64,000 bases of DNA from the NCBI RefSeq assembly GCF_008933165.1, contig NZ_WBVQ01000001.1:372001-436000 (forward strand). The letters run 5' to 3'. The notes below the pieces were generated by a model, which saw only the letters and a program-made list of their open reading frames with translations, did no database searches and had not been told where the DNA came from. Below, in pieces: positions 36,808-47,659 of this stretch (positions are counted from its first letter, which is position 1; every line of letters begins with the position of its first letter). This DNA is from Phaeocystidibacter marisrubri. GTDB taxonomy: Bacteria > Bacteroidota > Bacteroidia > Flavobacteriales > Schleiferiaceae. The position numbers and the translations under genes were made by a program.

Positions 36808-37747
36808 ATTCCAGAGTATCCAGCCTGTTCCTTCGCTTTTTTGCTCCCGCAATACTTGCGTTCAATTCGAATCCCACAATGAGTCCGATGGAGTTGATGT
36901 AGATCCACAACATAATTACGAGCAAAGCACCAATGGAACCGTAGAGTCGGTTGTAATTGGAAAAGTTGTCTACATAGAAGGAGAAGGCGAAAGAGGAAAG
37001 GATGATCAAAACTGTAGCCATGATGGCGCCAGGTGAAAACAATCGCCATTCTCTCTTTTTGGACGGTCCATAGTAGAAGATCATTGAGATGGCTAGGAAC
37101 ATAACGACCATCAAGATGAGATAACGACCGATTTGAATGAGGTCGGTGAAACGCTCGGGGAGGTATTCCTTAGCCACCATCCACTCGGTGAAGTTCGTAC
37201 TGAATAGAACGGCTGCAACTCCAATGATAATCAACAATCCCAATACAACGGTTAGTCCAAGAGCAACTAGGTATTGCTGCCAAAAGGCGCGTGATTCCAG
37301 TTGGTGGAAGGAGATGTTAAAGTTGGATATGAGCGACATGGTTCCATTTGTCGCAAAGAAAATCGTTGCGATGAAGGTGTAGGAAAGGAGGTCGGCTCTT
37401 CGATGGGTGAGGATGTCTTCTATGGTGCTACTTACCAATTCGTAGGTAGTTGGCGGTAACACCTCTTTTAGGATGAGGAAGATTTCCTCGTTCATTCCGT
37501 CGATAGGAATGTATGGAATGAGGTTGAAGATAAAGATGATAGCCGGAAACATCGCGAGAAAGAAGCTCCATGAAGTAGAACCTGCTCGCGTTGTAATCAC
37601 CCCTTCAAATAGACCTTTAAAGAAGAAGCTACTTACGTCAAATAGGCTTAGCCCATCAAAAAATGGAAGGATGATTCGCTTGGATTGCTGAATGATCCCC
37701 TGCCAAATGGAAAGGCCATATTCCTTTATTTGATCGAGTGTGCTCAT
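36806..37747 (-). CDS. YihY/virulence factor BrkB family membrane protein
   Basis: 313 residues with six membrane spans in the usual pattern: TSWSFFLAMFPAIIFIFNLIPYIP split over the first span, GTMSLISNFNISFHQLESRAFWQQ, and GSIGALLVIMLWIYINSIGLIVGFELNA near the end. This matches the YihY/BrkB family. Its substrate is unknown, and the old label 'ribonuclease BN' is a misassignment. It overlaps the nadC stop by 4 bases, so nadC-yihY is an operon. The promoter lies upstream of nadC. Confidence 0.9.
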   Translation of the reverse strand: MSTLDQIKEYGLSIWQGIIQQSKRIILPFFDGLSLFDVSSFFFKGLFEGVITTRAGSTSWSFFLAMFPAIIFIFNLIPYIPIDGMNEEIFLILKEVLPPTTYELVSSTIEDILTHRRADLLSYTFIATIFFATNGTMSLISNFNISFHQLESRAFWQQYLVALGLTVVLGLLIIIGVAAVLFSTNFTEWMVAKEYLPERFTDLIQIGRYLILMVVMFLAISMIFYYGPSKKREWRLFSPGAIMATVLIILSSFAFSFYVDNFSNYNRLYGSIGALLVIMLWIYINSIGLIVGFELNASIAGAKKRRNRLDTLE

Positions 37748-38595
37748 ATAGCTTTAAAGCTCATGTCTAGTCCGTATACACTATGTGTTAATGCACCTAC
37801 AGAAATAAAGTCAACTCCGCATTCTGCATAGGAACGAATGGTGTTTTCATTGATTCCTCCAGAACTCTCTACTTCTAATCTACCGTCAATTAAAGCCACG
37901 GCCTCTCGTGTGAGCTCCGTAGAAAAGTTGTCGAGCATAACGCGTTGCACTCCCGAACAAGCCAAAACTTGTCGAACTTCATCCATATTTCGCGTTTCCA
38001 CTTCAATAGGAATGCTCAAATTCTTTGCCTTCAAATAGTCAGTGGCACTTTTTACCGCCTCGGGAATCCCACCGGCAAAGTCGATGTGATTGTCTTTCAA
38101 CATAATCATATCAAACAACCCCATCCGGTGATTCGTTCCACCGCCCTGAACAACAGCCCATTTTTCGAGATAACGAAGTCCCGGAGTTGTTTTTCGCGTG
38201 TCGAGCACCTTTGCCTTGGTCCCATCGATCAGGCGTACAAAATGGTTTGTTTTAGTGGCAACTCCACTCAATCTTTGCATGAAGTTGAGCAAGAGTCGTT
38301 CGGCTTCCAAAAGGGAAACAGTGGGGCCTTCGGCGATGAAGACTACATCTCCTGGTGAAACTGCTGTTCCGTCTTCAATGAAGCGTTCAACAACAATGGA
38401 GTTATCCACCTGATGGAGGATCATTTCAGCCAATTCAACACCGGCTACAATTCCACTTTCTTTTATCAAAAGGTGAGCTTTGCCAATATGGTCTTTCGGA
38501 ATACAGCACAGAGCGCTGTGATCACCATTGCCAACATCTTCTCTTAGCGCTTGATCTATAAGTCTTTCGAGATGTGGAATGTCTTTTAGCTTCAT
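37744..38595 (-). CDS. nadC: Carboxylating nicotinate-nucleotide diphosphorylase
   Basis: Quinolinate phosphoribosyltransferase of de novo NAD synthesis: quinolinate + PRPP to nicotinate mononucleotide. 283 residues, normal length. Motifs: ALREDVGNGDHSALC, GIVAGVELAE, RLSGVATKTNHFV, DTRKTTPGLRYLEKWAV split by GGG in VQGGGTNHRMGLFDMIMLKDNH, and SGGINENTIRSYAECGVDFISVGALTH. No nadA or nadB is in the window. It starts 63 bases from the divergent rlmH gene and shares that intergenic region for its promoter. Confidence 0.96.
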   Translation of the reverse strand: MKLKDIPHLERLIDQALREDVGNGDHSALCCIPKDHIGKAHLLIKESGIVAGVELAEMILHQVDNSIVVERFIEDGTAVSPGDVVFIAEGPTVSLLEAERLLLNFMQRLSGVATKTNHFVRLIDGTKAKVLDTRKTTPGLRYLEKWAVVQGGGTNHRMGLFDMIMLKDNHIDFAGGIPEAVKSATDYLKAKNLSIPIEVETRNMDEVRQVLACSGVQRVMLDNFSTELTREAVALIDGRLEVESSGGINENTIRSYAECGVDFISVGALTHSVYGLDMSFKAI

Positions 38596-38658
38596 TGGAA
38601 CAGGGGTTTTTCGCTATCATTGCAAAGTACATAACTTTCATTCCAAAGAGACAAATTC

Positions 38659-39132
38659 ATGGATATCGTATTGCGCGTAATGGGAAAAACTTCTGAATCT
38701 TATCTGAAAGAGGGCATTGAAGTCTACCTAAAGCGACTAAAGAGGTACGCGAAGTACTCTATACAGGAGATTCCAGATTTAAAGGGGATGAAGAACCGCA
38801 ATGCTTCAGAGCAGAATATTGCGGAAGGGCAGGAGTTGCTAAAAACCATTGGTCCTTCGGATTTTTTAGTGCTCTTAGATGAGAATGGCAAGCGCTATTC
38901 GAGTAGAGGTTTTTCGGAGCAACTGCAGAAATGGATGAATGCAGGTCCTTCTACGATTGTATTTATGGTCGGCGGGCCCTTCGGATTTTCAGATGAAGTT
39001 TACGCTCGGGCCAATGCCTTGTTGAGCTTGAGTGACATGACGTTCAGCCATCAGATGATTCGCCTTTTTTTCACGGAGCAGATTTACCGTGCTTTCACGA
39101 TTTTCAAAAACGAACCTTATCATCACGATTGA
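38659..39132 (+). CDS. rlmH: 23S rRNA (pseudouridine1915-N3)-methyltransferase RlmH
   Basis: SPOUT-fold methyltransferase acting on helix 69 of 23S rRNA. 157 residues, full length. It shows the knot region VFMVGGPFGFSDEVYARANALLSLS (read as FMVGGPFGFSDE and beyond) and the C-terminal FFTEQIYRAFTIFKNEPYHHD block, where the family consensus is EQIYRA...PYH. The start is fixed by MDIVLRVMGKT. It is divergent from nadC and followed by holA after 47 bases. Confidence 0.95.
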   Translation: MDIVLRVMGKTSESYLKEGIEVYLKRLKRYAKYSIQEIPDLKGMKNRNASEQNIAEGQELLKTIGPSDFLVLLDENGKRYSSRGFSEQLQKWMNAGPSTIVFMVGGPFGFSDEVYARANALLSLSDMTFSHQMIRLFFTEQIYRAFTIFKNEPYHHD

Positions 39133-39167
39133 GGTTTCAATCTTGATACAAAAGTCAATCCTTCCAC

Positions 39168-39175
39168 TATCTTTG
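39168..39175 (+). promoter_or_regulatory. -7 promoter element of holA
   Basis: TATCTTTG, perfect consensus, 4 bases before the ATG at 39180. CTTG at 39142-39145 could serve as an imperfect -33 element. Transcription would start at the ATG. Confidence 0.55.
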
Positions 39176-39179
39176 GCCC

Positions 39180-40178
39180 ATGACCTTTGAGGCAATTCAA
39201 TCTGAACTAAATAAGAAGATCTATCGCCCCATCTATTTTTTGATGGGCGAGGAACCGTATTTCATCGACGCGATTGTCGACAGAATAGAGGAGGAAGTAC
39301 TTGACGAATCCGAAAGAGGTTTCAACCAAAGTGTACTTTACGGCAAAGACGTTTCAGCTCAAGATATCATATCAGAGGCCAAGCGCTTTCCCATGATGTC
39401 GGACAAGCAGGTGGTGGTGGTGAAAGAAGCTCAGCACATTCGAAACATAGAGGATTTGAAATCCTACGCAGAGCAGCCGCAGCCCAGCACGGTTTTGGTG
39501 ATTGCTTACAAGTACAAAAAGCTAGATAAGAGAAAGGCCTTGGCGAAAGTACTCGCGAAGAGTCACGTACTCTTTGAAAGCAAGAAGTTGTACGATAATC
39601 AAGTTGCAGATTGGGTGTCCAATATGATTCGTGAAGGCGGTTACAAGGTTTCACCTAAGGCCGTAGCCTTACTCACAGAGTTTGTGGGGAGCGACTTGGG
39701 GCGGATGAATCAGGAAATTGAGAAACTGATGCTCGTTGTGCCGAAAGGTGGAGAGATTTCAGCGGATGTGATTGAGCGCAACATCGGTATCAGCAAAGAT
39801 TATAACAACTTCGAATTACAAAAGGCCCTTGGTGAAGGTGATATCCTCAAGGCCAATAAGATTGTGCACTACTTTGCACAAAATCCTAAGGACAATCCAC
39901 TGGTGGTTACTATTTCATTGGTATTTAGCTTTTTCACCAAAGTGATGATTGTTCACTCCCACCCAGGGAAAAGCCCACAAGAGATTGCTGGAGCACTCCG
40001 AGTAAATCCCTACTTCGCAAAGGACTACTTGCAGGCCGCCAAGCGCTACAACATGAACAAGTGCTTGCGAATTGTTGGCTATATCCGAGAAGCTGATGGA
40101 AGATCCAAAGGACTAGGGGGAGGAGATATTTCGCATGAAGATATTTTAAGAGAATTGCTCTTTAAGATTCTTCATTGA
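39180..40178 (+). CDS. holA: DNA polymerase III delta subunit
   Basis: Clamp-loader subunit that opens the beta sliding clamp. 332 residues, normal length. The AAA+-like N-terminal domain starts RPIYFLMGEEPYFIDAIVDRI, followed by VVVVKEAQHIRN and LVIAYKYKKLDKRKAL in the expected places; the C-terminal collar domain has NNFELQKALGEGDILKANKI. It may be leaderless (see the promoter box 4 bases upstream). No terminator was seen after the stop; the next promoter follows at once. Confidence 0.93.
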   Translation: MTFEAIQSELNKKIYRPIYFLMGEEPYFIDAIVDRIEEEVLDESERGFNQSVLYGKDVSAQDIISEAKRFPMMSDKQVVVVKEAQHIRNIEDLKSYAEQPQPSTVLVIAYKYKKLDKRKALAKVLAKSHVLFESKKLYDNQVADWVSNMIREGGYKVSPKAVALLTEFVGSDLGRMNQEIEKLMLVVPKGGEISADVIERNIGISKDYNNFELQKALGEGDILKANKIVHYFAQNPKDNPLVVTISLVFSFFTKVMIVHSHPGKSPQEIAGALRVNPYFAKDYLQAAKRYNMNKCLRIVGYIREADGRSKGLGGGDISHEDILRELLFKILH

Positions 40179-40195
40179 CAAACCTACTGACCTAT

Positions 40196-40229
40196 TTTGT
40201 CGTTAGCCTCGTATGGTTTCCTATTTTTG
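40196..40229 (+). promoter_or_regulatory. Promoter of the TonB-dependent receptor
   Basis: TTTG at 40196-40199, 22-base spacer, TATTTTTG at 40222-40229. It lies downstream of the alternative start at 40213 and so supports the ATG at 40258. Confidence 0.6.
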
Positions 40230-40257
40230 GAGCCTTCTGCTTAAGAAACTTGTATTG

Positions 40258-42585
40258 ATGAATTACCCCAAAACGAGACTTTTAGTCACAGTTTTAATGT
40301 TGCTCTCCGGAGTGGCAGCGCTAGCTCAAGGTACCATTCGTGGTAATGTTTATGAGAAATCTTCACAAGCTCCGCTTCCTTTTGTTGGCGTAAAGATTGT
40401 TGACAAACCGGGAGGCGCCGTAACCGATATTGACGGTTACTTCCAGATTAATGAGCTCGAGCCAGGAACCTATACGCTTGAGGTGAGTTATATTGGATAT
40501 GTAACGGAAACCCGCGAAGTGACCGTCCGTGGGAATAAAATTAATACAGTACAATTCTACTTGGAAGAATCTTCAGAGGTGTTGGCTGCAGTAGAAGTGA
40601 GCGCTGAACGTCAGGTTCGCCAAACGAAAGTTCTTACTGCGGTGACGAACCTCTCCATGAAGAATATTCAGCAGTTCTCTATTGGAGGTGAACCGGATTT
40701 GGTGAGAGCCCTTCAGGTATTGCCAGGGGTTGTAACTACAGGTGATCAAGGAGGTCAGCTTTACATTCGAGGAGGTGCACCTATCCAGAACCTTACTTTG
40801 TTGGACGGGATGGTGCTTTACAACCCTTTCCACAGTATTGGTTTCTTCTCTGTTTTTGACACAGATATTCTCCGCTCAGCTGAAGTGTATTCAGCCGGAT
40901 TCAATGCCGAGTATGGGAGTAGAAATAGTTCTGTTTTGGATGTTCGTACGAGAGCGGGTAACCGTCAGCGAGTGGCTGGTAAAGTAAGTGCGAGCACCTA
41001 TATGGGGAAGGCCTTATTGGAAGTTCCGATCGGCAAGAAAAATTCGAACGGCTTTTCTCCGATGTCGGCATTGGTGAGTTACAAAAAGTCTTTTCTCTCT
41101 GAAAGTTCAAAGTTGTTCTATCCCTATGTAAATACGGAGTACAACGGACTTCCTTTTGAGTTTGAAGACGTTTATGGTAAGTTTTCATATCAAACCAGCA
41201 CGGGGTCTGAAGTGAACTTTTTCGGTTTCAACTTTTCAGATAATGTACAGTTTGCTGGAAATAGAAGCATTGGTTGGGATAGCTATGGCTATGGTGCCAA
41301 CTTCACTGCTGTTCCTCCTTCTTCACGAGTGATTATCTCAGGTAATTTTGCCTTTAGTAACTACGATATTGCATCGAATGAATATGAGGGTCGTCCGCGT
41401 AATAGTTCCATTTCAGGATTCAATGGCGGACTCGATTTCAAGTATTTCTTGCGTGACTTCGACGAGTTGCGTTATGGTCTCGAAGTAATCGGTTACAATA
41501 CAAACTTTGCTTACACCAACAGTGCAGGTCGAGTGCTTTCTCAGGAACAAAACACGTCAGAGATTGGGGCTTACTTCCAATACAAACTCGAGGCGGGGCG
41601 ATTCTTGATTGAGCCGGGATTGCGCATGCACTACTACAGTACGCTTTCTAAGTTTAGAGTTGAGCCACGTATCGGTATGAAGTACAATGCAACAGAGTGG
41701 TTGCGATTTAAGGGTGCTGCCGGAATGTATTCCCAAAACCTTTTGGCCGCTACCAGTGATAGAGATGTGGTTAACTTGTTCTACGGATTCTTGTCGTCTC
41801 CTGACGAGAAGCCGTATTCGTACGACGAATCACTAGACGATACGCGTTTGCAAACGGCGAATCACTATGTACTCGGTACCGAAATCGATTTATTGAATAA
41901 CCTCACTTTAGATTTAGAAGGGTACATCAAAGATTTTCGTCAGGTGACTACCGTTAACCGAAACAAGATTTACCCAGATGATCCTTCGTACAGCGATAGA
42001 GATGCTTACTACCGCAAGAGCTATATCACCGAGCATGGTTACGCCTACGGCTTTGATGTGTTGATGAAGTACAACACGCGAAAGTGGAGTCTTTGGGCGA
42101 CTTACTCTTATGCTAAGGTTACCCGTGATGACGGTAAACAAGTGTACAATCCTGTTTTTGACAGAAGACACAATACCAACATCGTAGGGACGTACAGATT
42201 TGGTAGTGATTTGAGTTGGGAAGTAAATGTCCGTTGGAACTTGGGTACAGGTTTCCCTTTCACCCCAATTGCAGGGTATTATCAGCAGTTGCCATGGACT
42301 CAACCAGACGGTGCTCCTGATGTGTCTTATCCGTACACTACGGAGAATGGATCCGTTGGTACATTGTATGGCGATCTCAACAGTAGTCGACTCCCAACGT
42401 ACCACAGAATGGACGTGACCATTAAGAAAGCATGGAAGTTTGGCGATCACCAAGCATTGGAAGCTTCATTTGCTGCAACCAATGTTTACAACCGTGCTAA
42501 CATCTTTTATTACGACACAGCAGAGCGTAAACGCGTGAATCAGCTTCCGTTTATGCCTACGTTAATTGTCTCTTACAGTTTTTAA
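40258..42585 (+). CDS. TonB-dependent receptor with carboxypeptidase-like N-terminal domain
   Basis: Outer-membrane active transporter, 775 residues. Signal peptide ends GVAALAQ. Residues ~24-110 are the carboxypeptidase-regulatory-like domain (IRGNVYEKSSQAPLPFVGV, TDIDGYFQINELEPGTYTL). The plug follows with PDLVRALQVLPGV and GQLYIRGGAPIQNLTLLDGM, then a barrel ending in TLIVSYSF. The substrate is unknown; no SusD partner is next to it, which argues against a classical glycan-uptake locus. It is transcribed from its own promoter and followed by a hairpin near 42595-42618. Confidence 0.93.
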   Translation: MNYPKTRLLVTVLMLLSGVAALAQGTIRGNVYEKSSQAPLPFVGVKIVDKPGGAVTDIDGYFQINELEPGTYTLEVSYIGYVTETREVTVRGNKINTVQFYLEESSEVLAAVEVSAERQVRQTKVLTAVTNLSMKNIQQFSIGGEPDLVRALQVLPGVVTTGDQGGQLYIRGGAPIQNLTLLDGMVLYNPFHSIGFFSVFDTDILRSAEVYSAGFNAEYGSRNSSVLDVRTRAGNRQRVAGKVSASTYMGKALLEVPIGKKNSNGFSPMSALVSYKKSFLSESSKLFYPYVNTEYNGLPFEFEDVYGKFSYQTSTGSEVNFFGFNFSDNVQFAGNRSIGWDSYGYGANFTAVPPSSRVIISGNFAFSNYDIASNEYEGRPRNSSISGFNGGLDFKYFLRDFDELRYGLEVIGYNTNFAYTNSAGRVLSQEQNTSEIGAYFQYKLEAGRFLIEPGLRMHYYSTLSKFRVEPRIGMKYNATEWLRFKGAAGMYSQNLLAATSDRDVVNLFYGFLSSPDEKPYSYDESLDDTRLQTANHYVLGTEIDLLNNLTLDLEGYIKDFRQVTTVNRNKIYPDDPSYSDRDAYYRKSYITEHGYAYGFDVLMKYNTRKWSLWATYSYAKVTRDDGKQVYNPVFDRRHNTNIVGTYRFGSDLSWEVNVRWNLGTGFPFTPIAGYYQQLPWTQPDGAPDVSYPYTTENGSVGTLYGDLNSSRLPTYHRMDVTIKKAWKFGDHQALEASFAATNVYNRANIFYYDTAERKRVNQLPFMPTLIVSYSF

Positions 42586-44286
<1,701 letters not shown>

Positions 44287-44295
44287 TAAAATGTA

Positions 44296-46062
44296 ATGGA
44301 GAACAAACCCTCCTTTGATAAAACTCAAATCATTGGTCTAGTACTGATTGGTTTGATTTTCATGTATTTCTCATTCACCAATTCTAGTGATGAGACTCCC
44401 GCAACTCCTCAAGAGCAGCCTGCCGAAGTATTAACGGAAGAAAGTGTTGTTGTAAGCGATACAGCTATTGCCGTTGATACCTTGCGCACGCCAGATACTA
44501 CTGCAGTACTTGAGCGAGAAGTTCAGACGTATTCTATCGAGAACAATGTATTGAGCTTTACGATTTCTGATCGAGGTGCTCAAGTGGTTGAAGCTCTTGT
44601 AAAGGATTACCAAACGCACGACTCCATGCCTCTTTACATGGTAAAGGAGAATCAAGTGATGGATTTCACTTTGGGCGATTGGAATTCTGGAACGGCTTGG
44701 TTTGATGTGGTGGAGAACACAGCTACATCACTGTCGCTTACTACGACTACGCCTAATGGACCCTTAACCTTGACTTGGTCGCTTCGTCCAGATGAGTATC
44801 AAGTGGACTTCAAAGTGAGTGGTGCAGTAGATTCTCCGAAGCCGCTTTCTTTAGATTGGGATGTTTCGGCATTCCAACACGAGAAGTCGCTGGATCTTGA
44901 GAACCAGAAAACAGGTGTTTCCTACTGGGAGATTGAAGATGGAGACATGGAATCTCTTTCTATGTCTGGTGATGATGTTGAATCTAGCAAGAATCTACGC
45001 TGGATCGCCAATTCTCAACAGTACTTCTCTCAAATCCTTACCGCTCAAGGTAGATTTGACAGTGCAACCATGGGCGTACGCATGTTGAGCGTTCCTGGGT
45101 ACACCAAGCAAATGAACTCTTCCATTCACATCCAAACTGTAAATGGGAAGTTTGAGGTTCCTATGTATTACTACGTAGGTCCAAATAAGTACCACATCCT
45201 CAAAGAATACGACCAAGAGTATGATCAACTCATCGACTTTGGATGGGGAATCTTTGGTTGGATTTCACGTGGCGTAGTTGTGAAGGTGTTCGACTGGTTG
45301 AATGGCTACGGATTGAACTATGGCCTCATCATCCTTTTGATGGCTTTGATGATCAAGATGGTGTTGATGCCATTTACTTTCACTTCGTATCGTTCCATGG
45401 CTAAAATGAGAGTTCTAAAGCCAGAAATTGACGAGATCAACGAAGAGTATAAGGATCAAGATCCGATGAAGAAGCAACAGGCGGTTATGGAACTCTACCG
45501 CAAAGCGGGTGTAAATCCATTGGGTGGTTGTATCCCTCAGTTGTTGCAGTTGCCTATTTTGATTGCAATGTTCCGATTCTTCCCAGCGTCCATTGAGCTT
45601 CGTCAGCAAAGCTTCTTGTGGGCTTCGGATTTATCAAGCTACGATTCAATTTTGCGCTTGCCGTTTGAAATTCCAATTTATGGAGACCACGTGAGTTTGT
45701 TCACCATTTTGATGGCGATCTCTACTTTCATGTATTCGTACATGAACCAGCAACTTACAGGTTCAAATAGCCAAATGCCTCAAATGAAGGTAATTATCTA
45801 CCTCATGCCATTTGTGATGTTGTTCTTCTTTAACAATTATCCAGCTGGTTTGTCGTACTATTACTTGGTAGCCAACCTCATCACCTTTGGTCAGCAGTTT
45901 GCCATTCGTTCCTTTATTGATGACGATGCCATTCACGCTAAGCTCCAAGCGAATAAAGAGAAGCCGAAGAAGCAAAGTAAATTCCAACAGCGCTTGAACA
46001 AGGCGATGGAAGAACAGCAAGGAGGCGAAGGAAACCGCCGCATGCGTCGCATGAATAAGTAA
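44296..46062 (+). CDS. yidC: Membrane protein insertase YidC
   Basis: Inserts and folds inner-membrane proteins with or without SecYEG. 588 residues. The N-terminal span is FDKTQIIGLVLIGLIFMYF, followed by a large periplasmic beta domain (~60-330). The conserved five-span core starts at NYGLIILLMALMIKMVLMPFTF and includes YRSMAKMRVLKPEIDEI, GVNPLGGCIPQLLQLPILIAM (in two parts) and FMYSYMNQQLTG. A basic tail (KPKKQSKFQQRLNKAM, RRMRRMNK) probably contacts the ribosome. Confidence 0.96.
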   Translation: MENKPSFDKTQIIGLVLIGLIFMYFSFTNSSDETPATPQEQPAEVLTEESVVVSDTAIAVDTLRTPDTTAVLEREVQTYSIENNVLSFTISDRGAQVVEALVKDYQTHDSMPLYMVKENQVMDFTLGDWNSGTAWFDVVENTATSLSLTTTTPNGPLTLTWSLRPDEYQVDFKVSGAVDSPKPLSLDWDVSAFQHEKSLDLENQKTGVSYWEIEDGDMESLSMSGDDVESSKNLRWIANSQQYFSQILTAQGRFDSATMGVRMLSVPGYTKQMNSSIHIQTVNGKFEVPMYYYVGPNKYHILKEYDQEYDQLIDFGWGIFGWISRGVVVKVFDWLNGYGLNYGLIILLMALMIKMVLMPFTFTSYRSMAKMRVLKPEIDEINEEYKDQDPMKKQQAVMELYRKAGVNPLGGCIPQLLQLPILIAMFRFFPASIELRQQSFLWASDLSSYDSILRLPFEIPIYGDHVSLFTILMAISTFMYSYMNQQLTGSNSQMPQMKVIIYLMPFVMLFFFNNYPAGLSYYYLVANLITFGQQFAIRSFIDDDAIHAKLQANKEKPKKQSKFQQRLNKAMEEQQGGEGNRRMRRMNK

Positions 46063-46094
46063 TGCGAATTCGCATTCAACACTGTTAAAATGAA

Positions 46095-46124
46095 GCCCTC
46101 TACAATCTGTAGGGGGCTTTTTTT
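46095..46124 (+). terminator. Intrinsic terminator after yidC
   Basis: 10-bp stem GCCCTCTACA with TGTAGGGGGC (one G-T pair), 3-base loop and seven or more T. Confidence 0.85.
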
Positions 46125-46172
46125 GTACTTTGTTGTTAATCTGTACGTTACTATCTCAAAATTTCGCAGACG

Positions 46173-46562
46173 ATGAAACGCATACTATTGACCTTCGCAG
46201 TGCTTTTTGGCGGACTCACATACGCACAAGATCAAACAGTGACAGTGGAGCGTGAACAACCCAAAGTAGAATTTACCACGACGGGTAGTGTAACGTCTCA
46301 CACCGACTCAGGCATTATTGTATTAGAGGAGGGGGGAAGAGTAGATAACTTTTTCAATTTGAAGTTTATTGAAGCTTCCGGTGTCATTGAGATCAATCCC
46401 GAGAACCAAACTTTGGTTGCTCATGGTGTAACTCGAATGGACTGGTTTCAAGCACCAGTTCTTCATATGAAGCAGTCAGATCTCGCTACTCATTTGGAGA
46501 ATCGATCCGTGGTGGTGGAGTACATGGCAAGTGGAGATTTGAATGTGTCGTTTGAAGAGTAG
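46173..46562 (+). CDS. Secreted protein of unknown function
   Basis: 129 residues. Signal peptide of 18 residues ending GGLTYAQ; the mature form would start with Gln. The mature part is small and rich in beta-prone residues (FTTTGSVTSHTDSG, NQTLVAHGVTRMDWFQ, RSVVVEYMASGDLNVSFEE). I do not recognise a family. It is flanked by terminators on both sides and so is transcribed alone. Upstream 46130-46172 has no clear -7 box. Confidence 0.6.
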   Translation: MKRILLTFAVLFGGLTYAQDQTVTVEREQPKVEFTTTGSVTSHTDSGIIVLEEGGRVDNFFNLKFIEASGVIEINPENQTLVAHGVTRMDWFQAPVLHMKQSDLATHLENRSVVVEYMASGDLNVSFEE

Positions 46563-46581
46563 AAGGGATGCCCTGCCCCAT

Positions 46582-46613
46582 AAAAAAAGCCCCGCAACTG
46601 CGAGGCTTTTTTT
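46582..46613. terminator. Bidirectional terminator between 46562 and the Omp28-like gene
   Basis: GCCCCGC and GCGAGGC arms (one mismatch) with an AACT loop, flanked by seven A on the left and seven T on the right, between convergent genes. Confidence 0.82.
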
Positions 46614-46631
46614 ATAAGGACGATTGGAAGG

Positions 46632-47591
46632 TCAAAACTCCGAATAGTATCCGTTGATGTACGCATATACATCTGGAGATCCTGCGAATTTTTCCCAAAT
46701 AATGGTGACCACTTTCAAGTCAGCATTTAGGTAAGCAGGCATATCGAAATCTGGTTTCGGGATCACAATTTCCATTGGTGTGTACTTTGTTCCGAAAACA
46801 TCTCCTATGAAGTACTTGGCTCCCAAAGGACTGATTGTGCTTAGTGGAATTCCGTATACGTTGGTGTCATTTACGCCTGCAGCGAGAAGTACATCTTCGT
46901 GCATGTAGATGTCACCAGGTCCAAAGAGGAAAGTAGCACTGTCAACTTTACCACCGTCTGCTGTCCAAGTTGTTGGTGCACCATTGGTTCCTGCTGAAAT
47001 TCTGGGATCGCCACTCGCTTGTGTCAAGTCGATAGAACCGTAAGGCTTAGCCTCTATATTGGACATCAAGATGTAGCTCTGAATGTAGTAATCTCCCTGT
47101 AGGTCAGTGTAGAATTCCACTTTTGGATAGACCAACCAAGCAGAGTCTACTTCTTTAGTGGCATGCCCCACAATGATGGAAGGTGGAAGGTTCGCTTCAA
47201 TCATCGCGTTCAGTTCTTCGAACGGATTCACCCCAACACCCACTTGAACCTGGTTTAAGAAGAGAAGTTGTGGGTTGGATTGATCGATACCCAAAGCCGC
47301 TCCTACTGCATCAGCTGCTTCAACATAAAGCGTGTCAGCATGAAGTGAAATTGGAACAATTCTACCCGGGTTTTGAGCCTTCATTACTTCCATGATTTCA
47401 CGAGTGGGAGTGCATGAACCACAATCGACTGCGGTAAGCTCGGCAACGTACACGTTCTGTGTCTTGCTCAGGGTTATGTTTTCGGTTGGATAAGATTTAT
47501 CAACGCCGTTATCCTCATCTGGATCACAACTAGCTAATGTTGCCATAGCTAGTGGTAGTGCGAACATCAATTTCCAATTGAGACGTTTCAT
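46632..47591 (-). CDS. Omp28-related outer-membrane lipoprotein
   Basis: About 319 residues from the ATG at 47591, which gives a clean lipoprotein signal (MKRLNWKLMFALPLAMATLASC). ATGs at 47609 and an in-frame codon at 47663 are alternatives; the last would overlap the upstream gene by 4 bases. A thioredoxin-like domain follows with CGSC in ELTAVDCGSCTPTREIMEVM (split here), as in Omp28 family proteins of Porphyromonas relatives. The C-terminal half is strand-rich. The role of Omp28 proteins is unclear; it may be a surface or periplasmic adhesion or redox protein. Confidence 0.75.
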   Translation of the reverse strand: MKRLNWKLMFALPLAMATLASCDPDEDNGVDKSYPTENITLSKTQNVYVAELTAVDCGSCTPTREIMEVMKAQNPGRIVPISLHADTLYVEAADAVGAALGIDQSNPQLLFLNQVQVGVGVNPFEELNAMIEANLPPSIIVGHATKEVDSAWLVYPKVEFYTDLQGDYYIQSYILMSNIEAKPYGSIDLTQASGDPRISAGTNGAPTTWTADGGKVDSATFLFGPGDIYMHEDVLLAAGVNDTNVYGIPLSTISPLGAKYFIGDVFGTKYTPMEIVIPKPDFDMPAYLNADLKVVTIIWEKFAGSPDVYAYINGYYSEF

Positions 47592-47659
47592 TCGATTTGT
47601 GTTTGTCATTGAATTGTGCAAGATAGAAATTTTACATCCACTTAATAGTGGCGATTTTC

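Noticed and set aside
39127-39142. Small hairpin at the end of rlmH
   Set aside because: Six-bp AT-rich stem without a T-tract; not a convincing terminator.
40213-40257. Longer start of the TonB receptor
   Set aside because: The promoter at 40196-40229 and the signal peptide both point to 40258.
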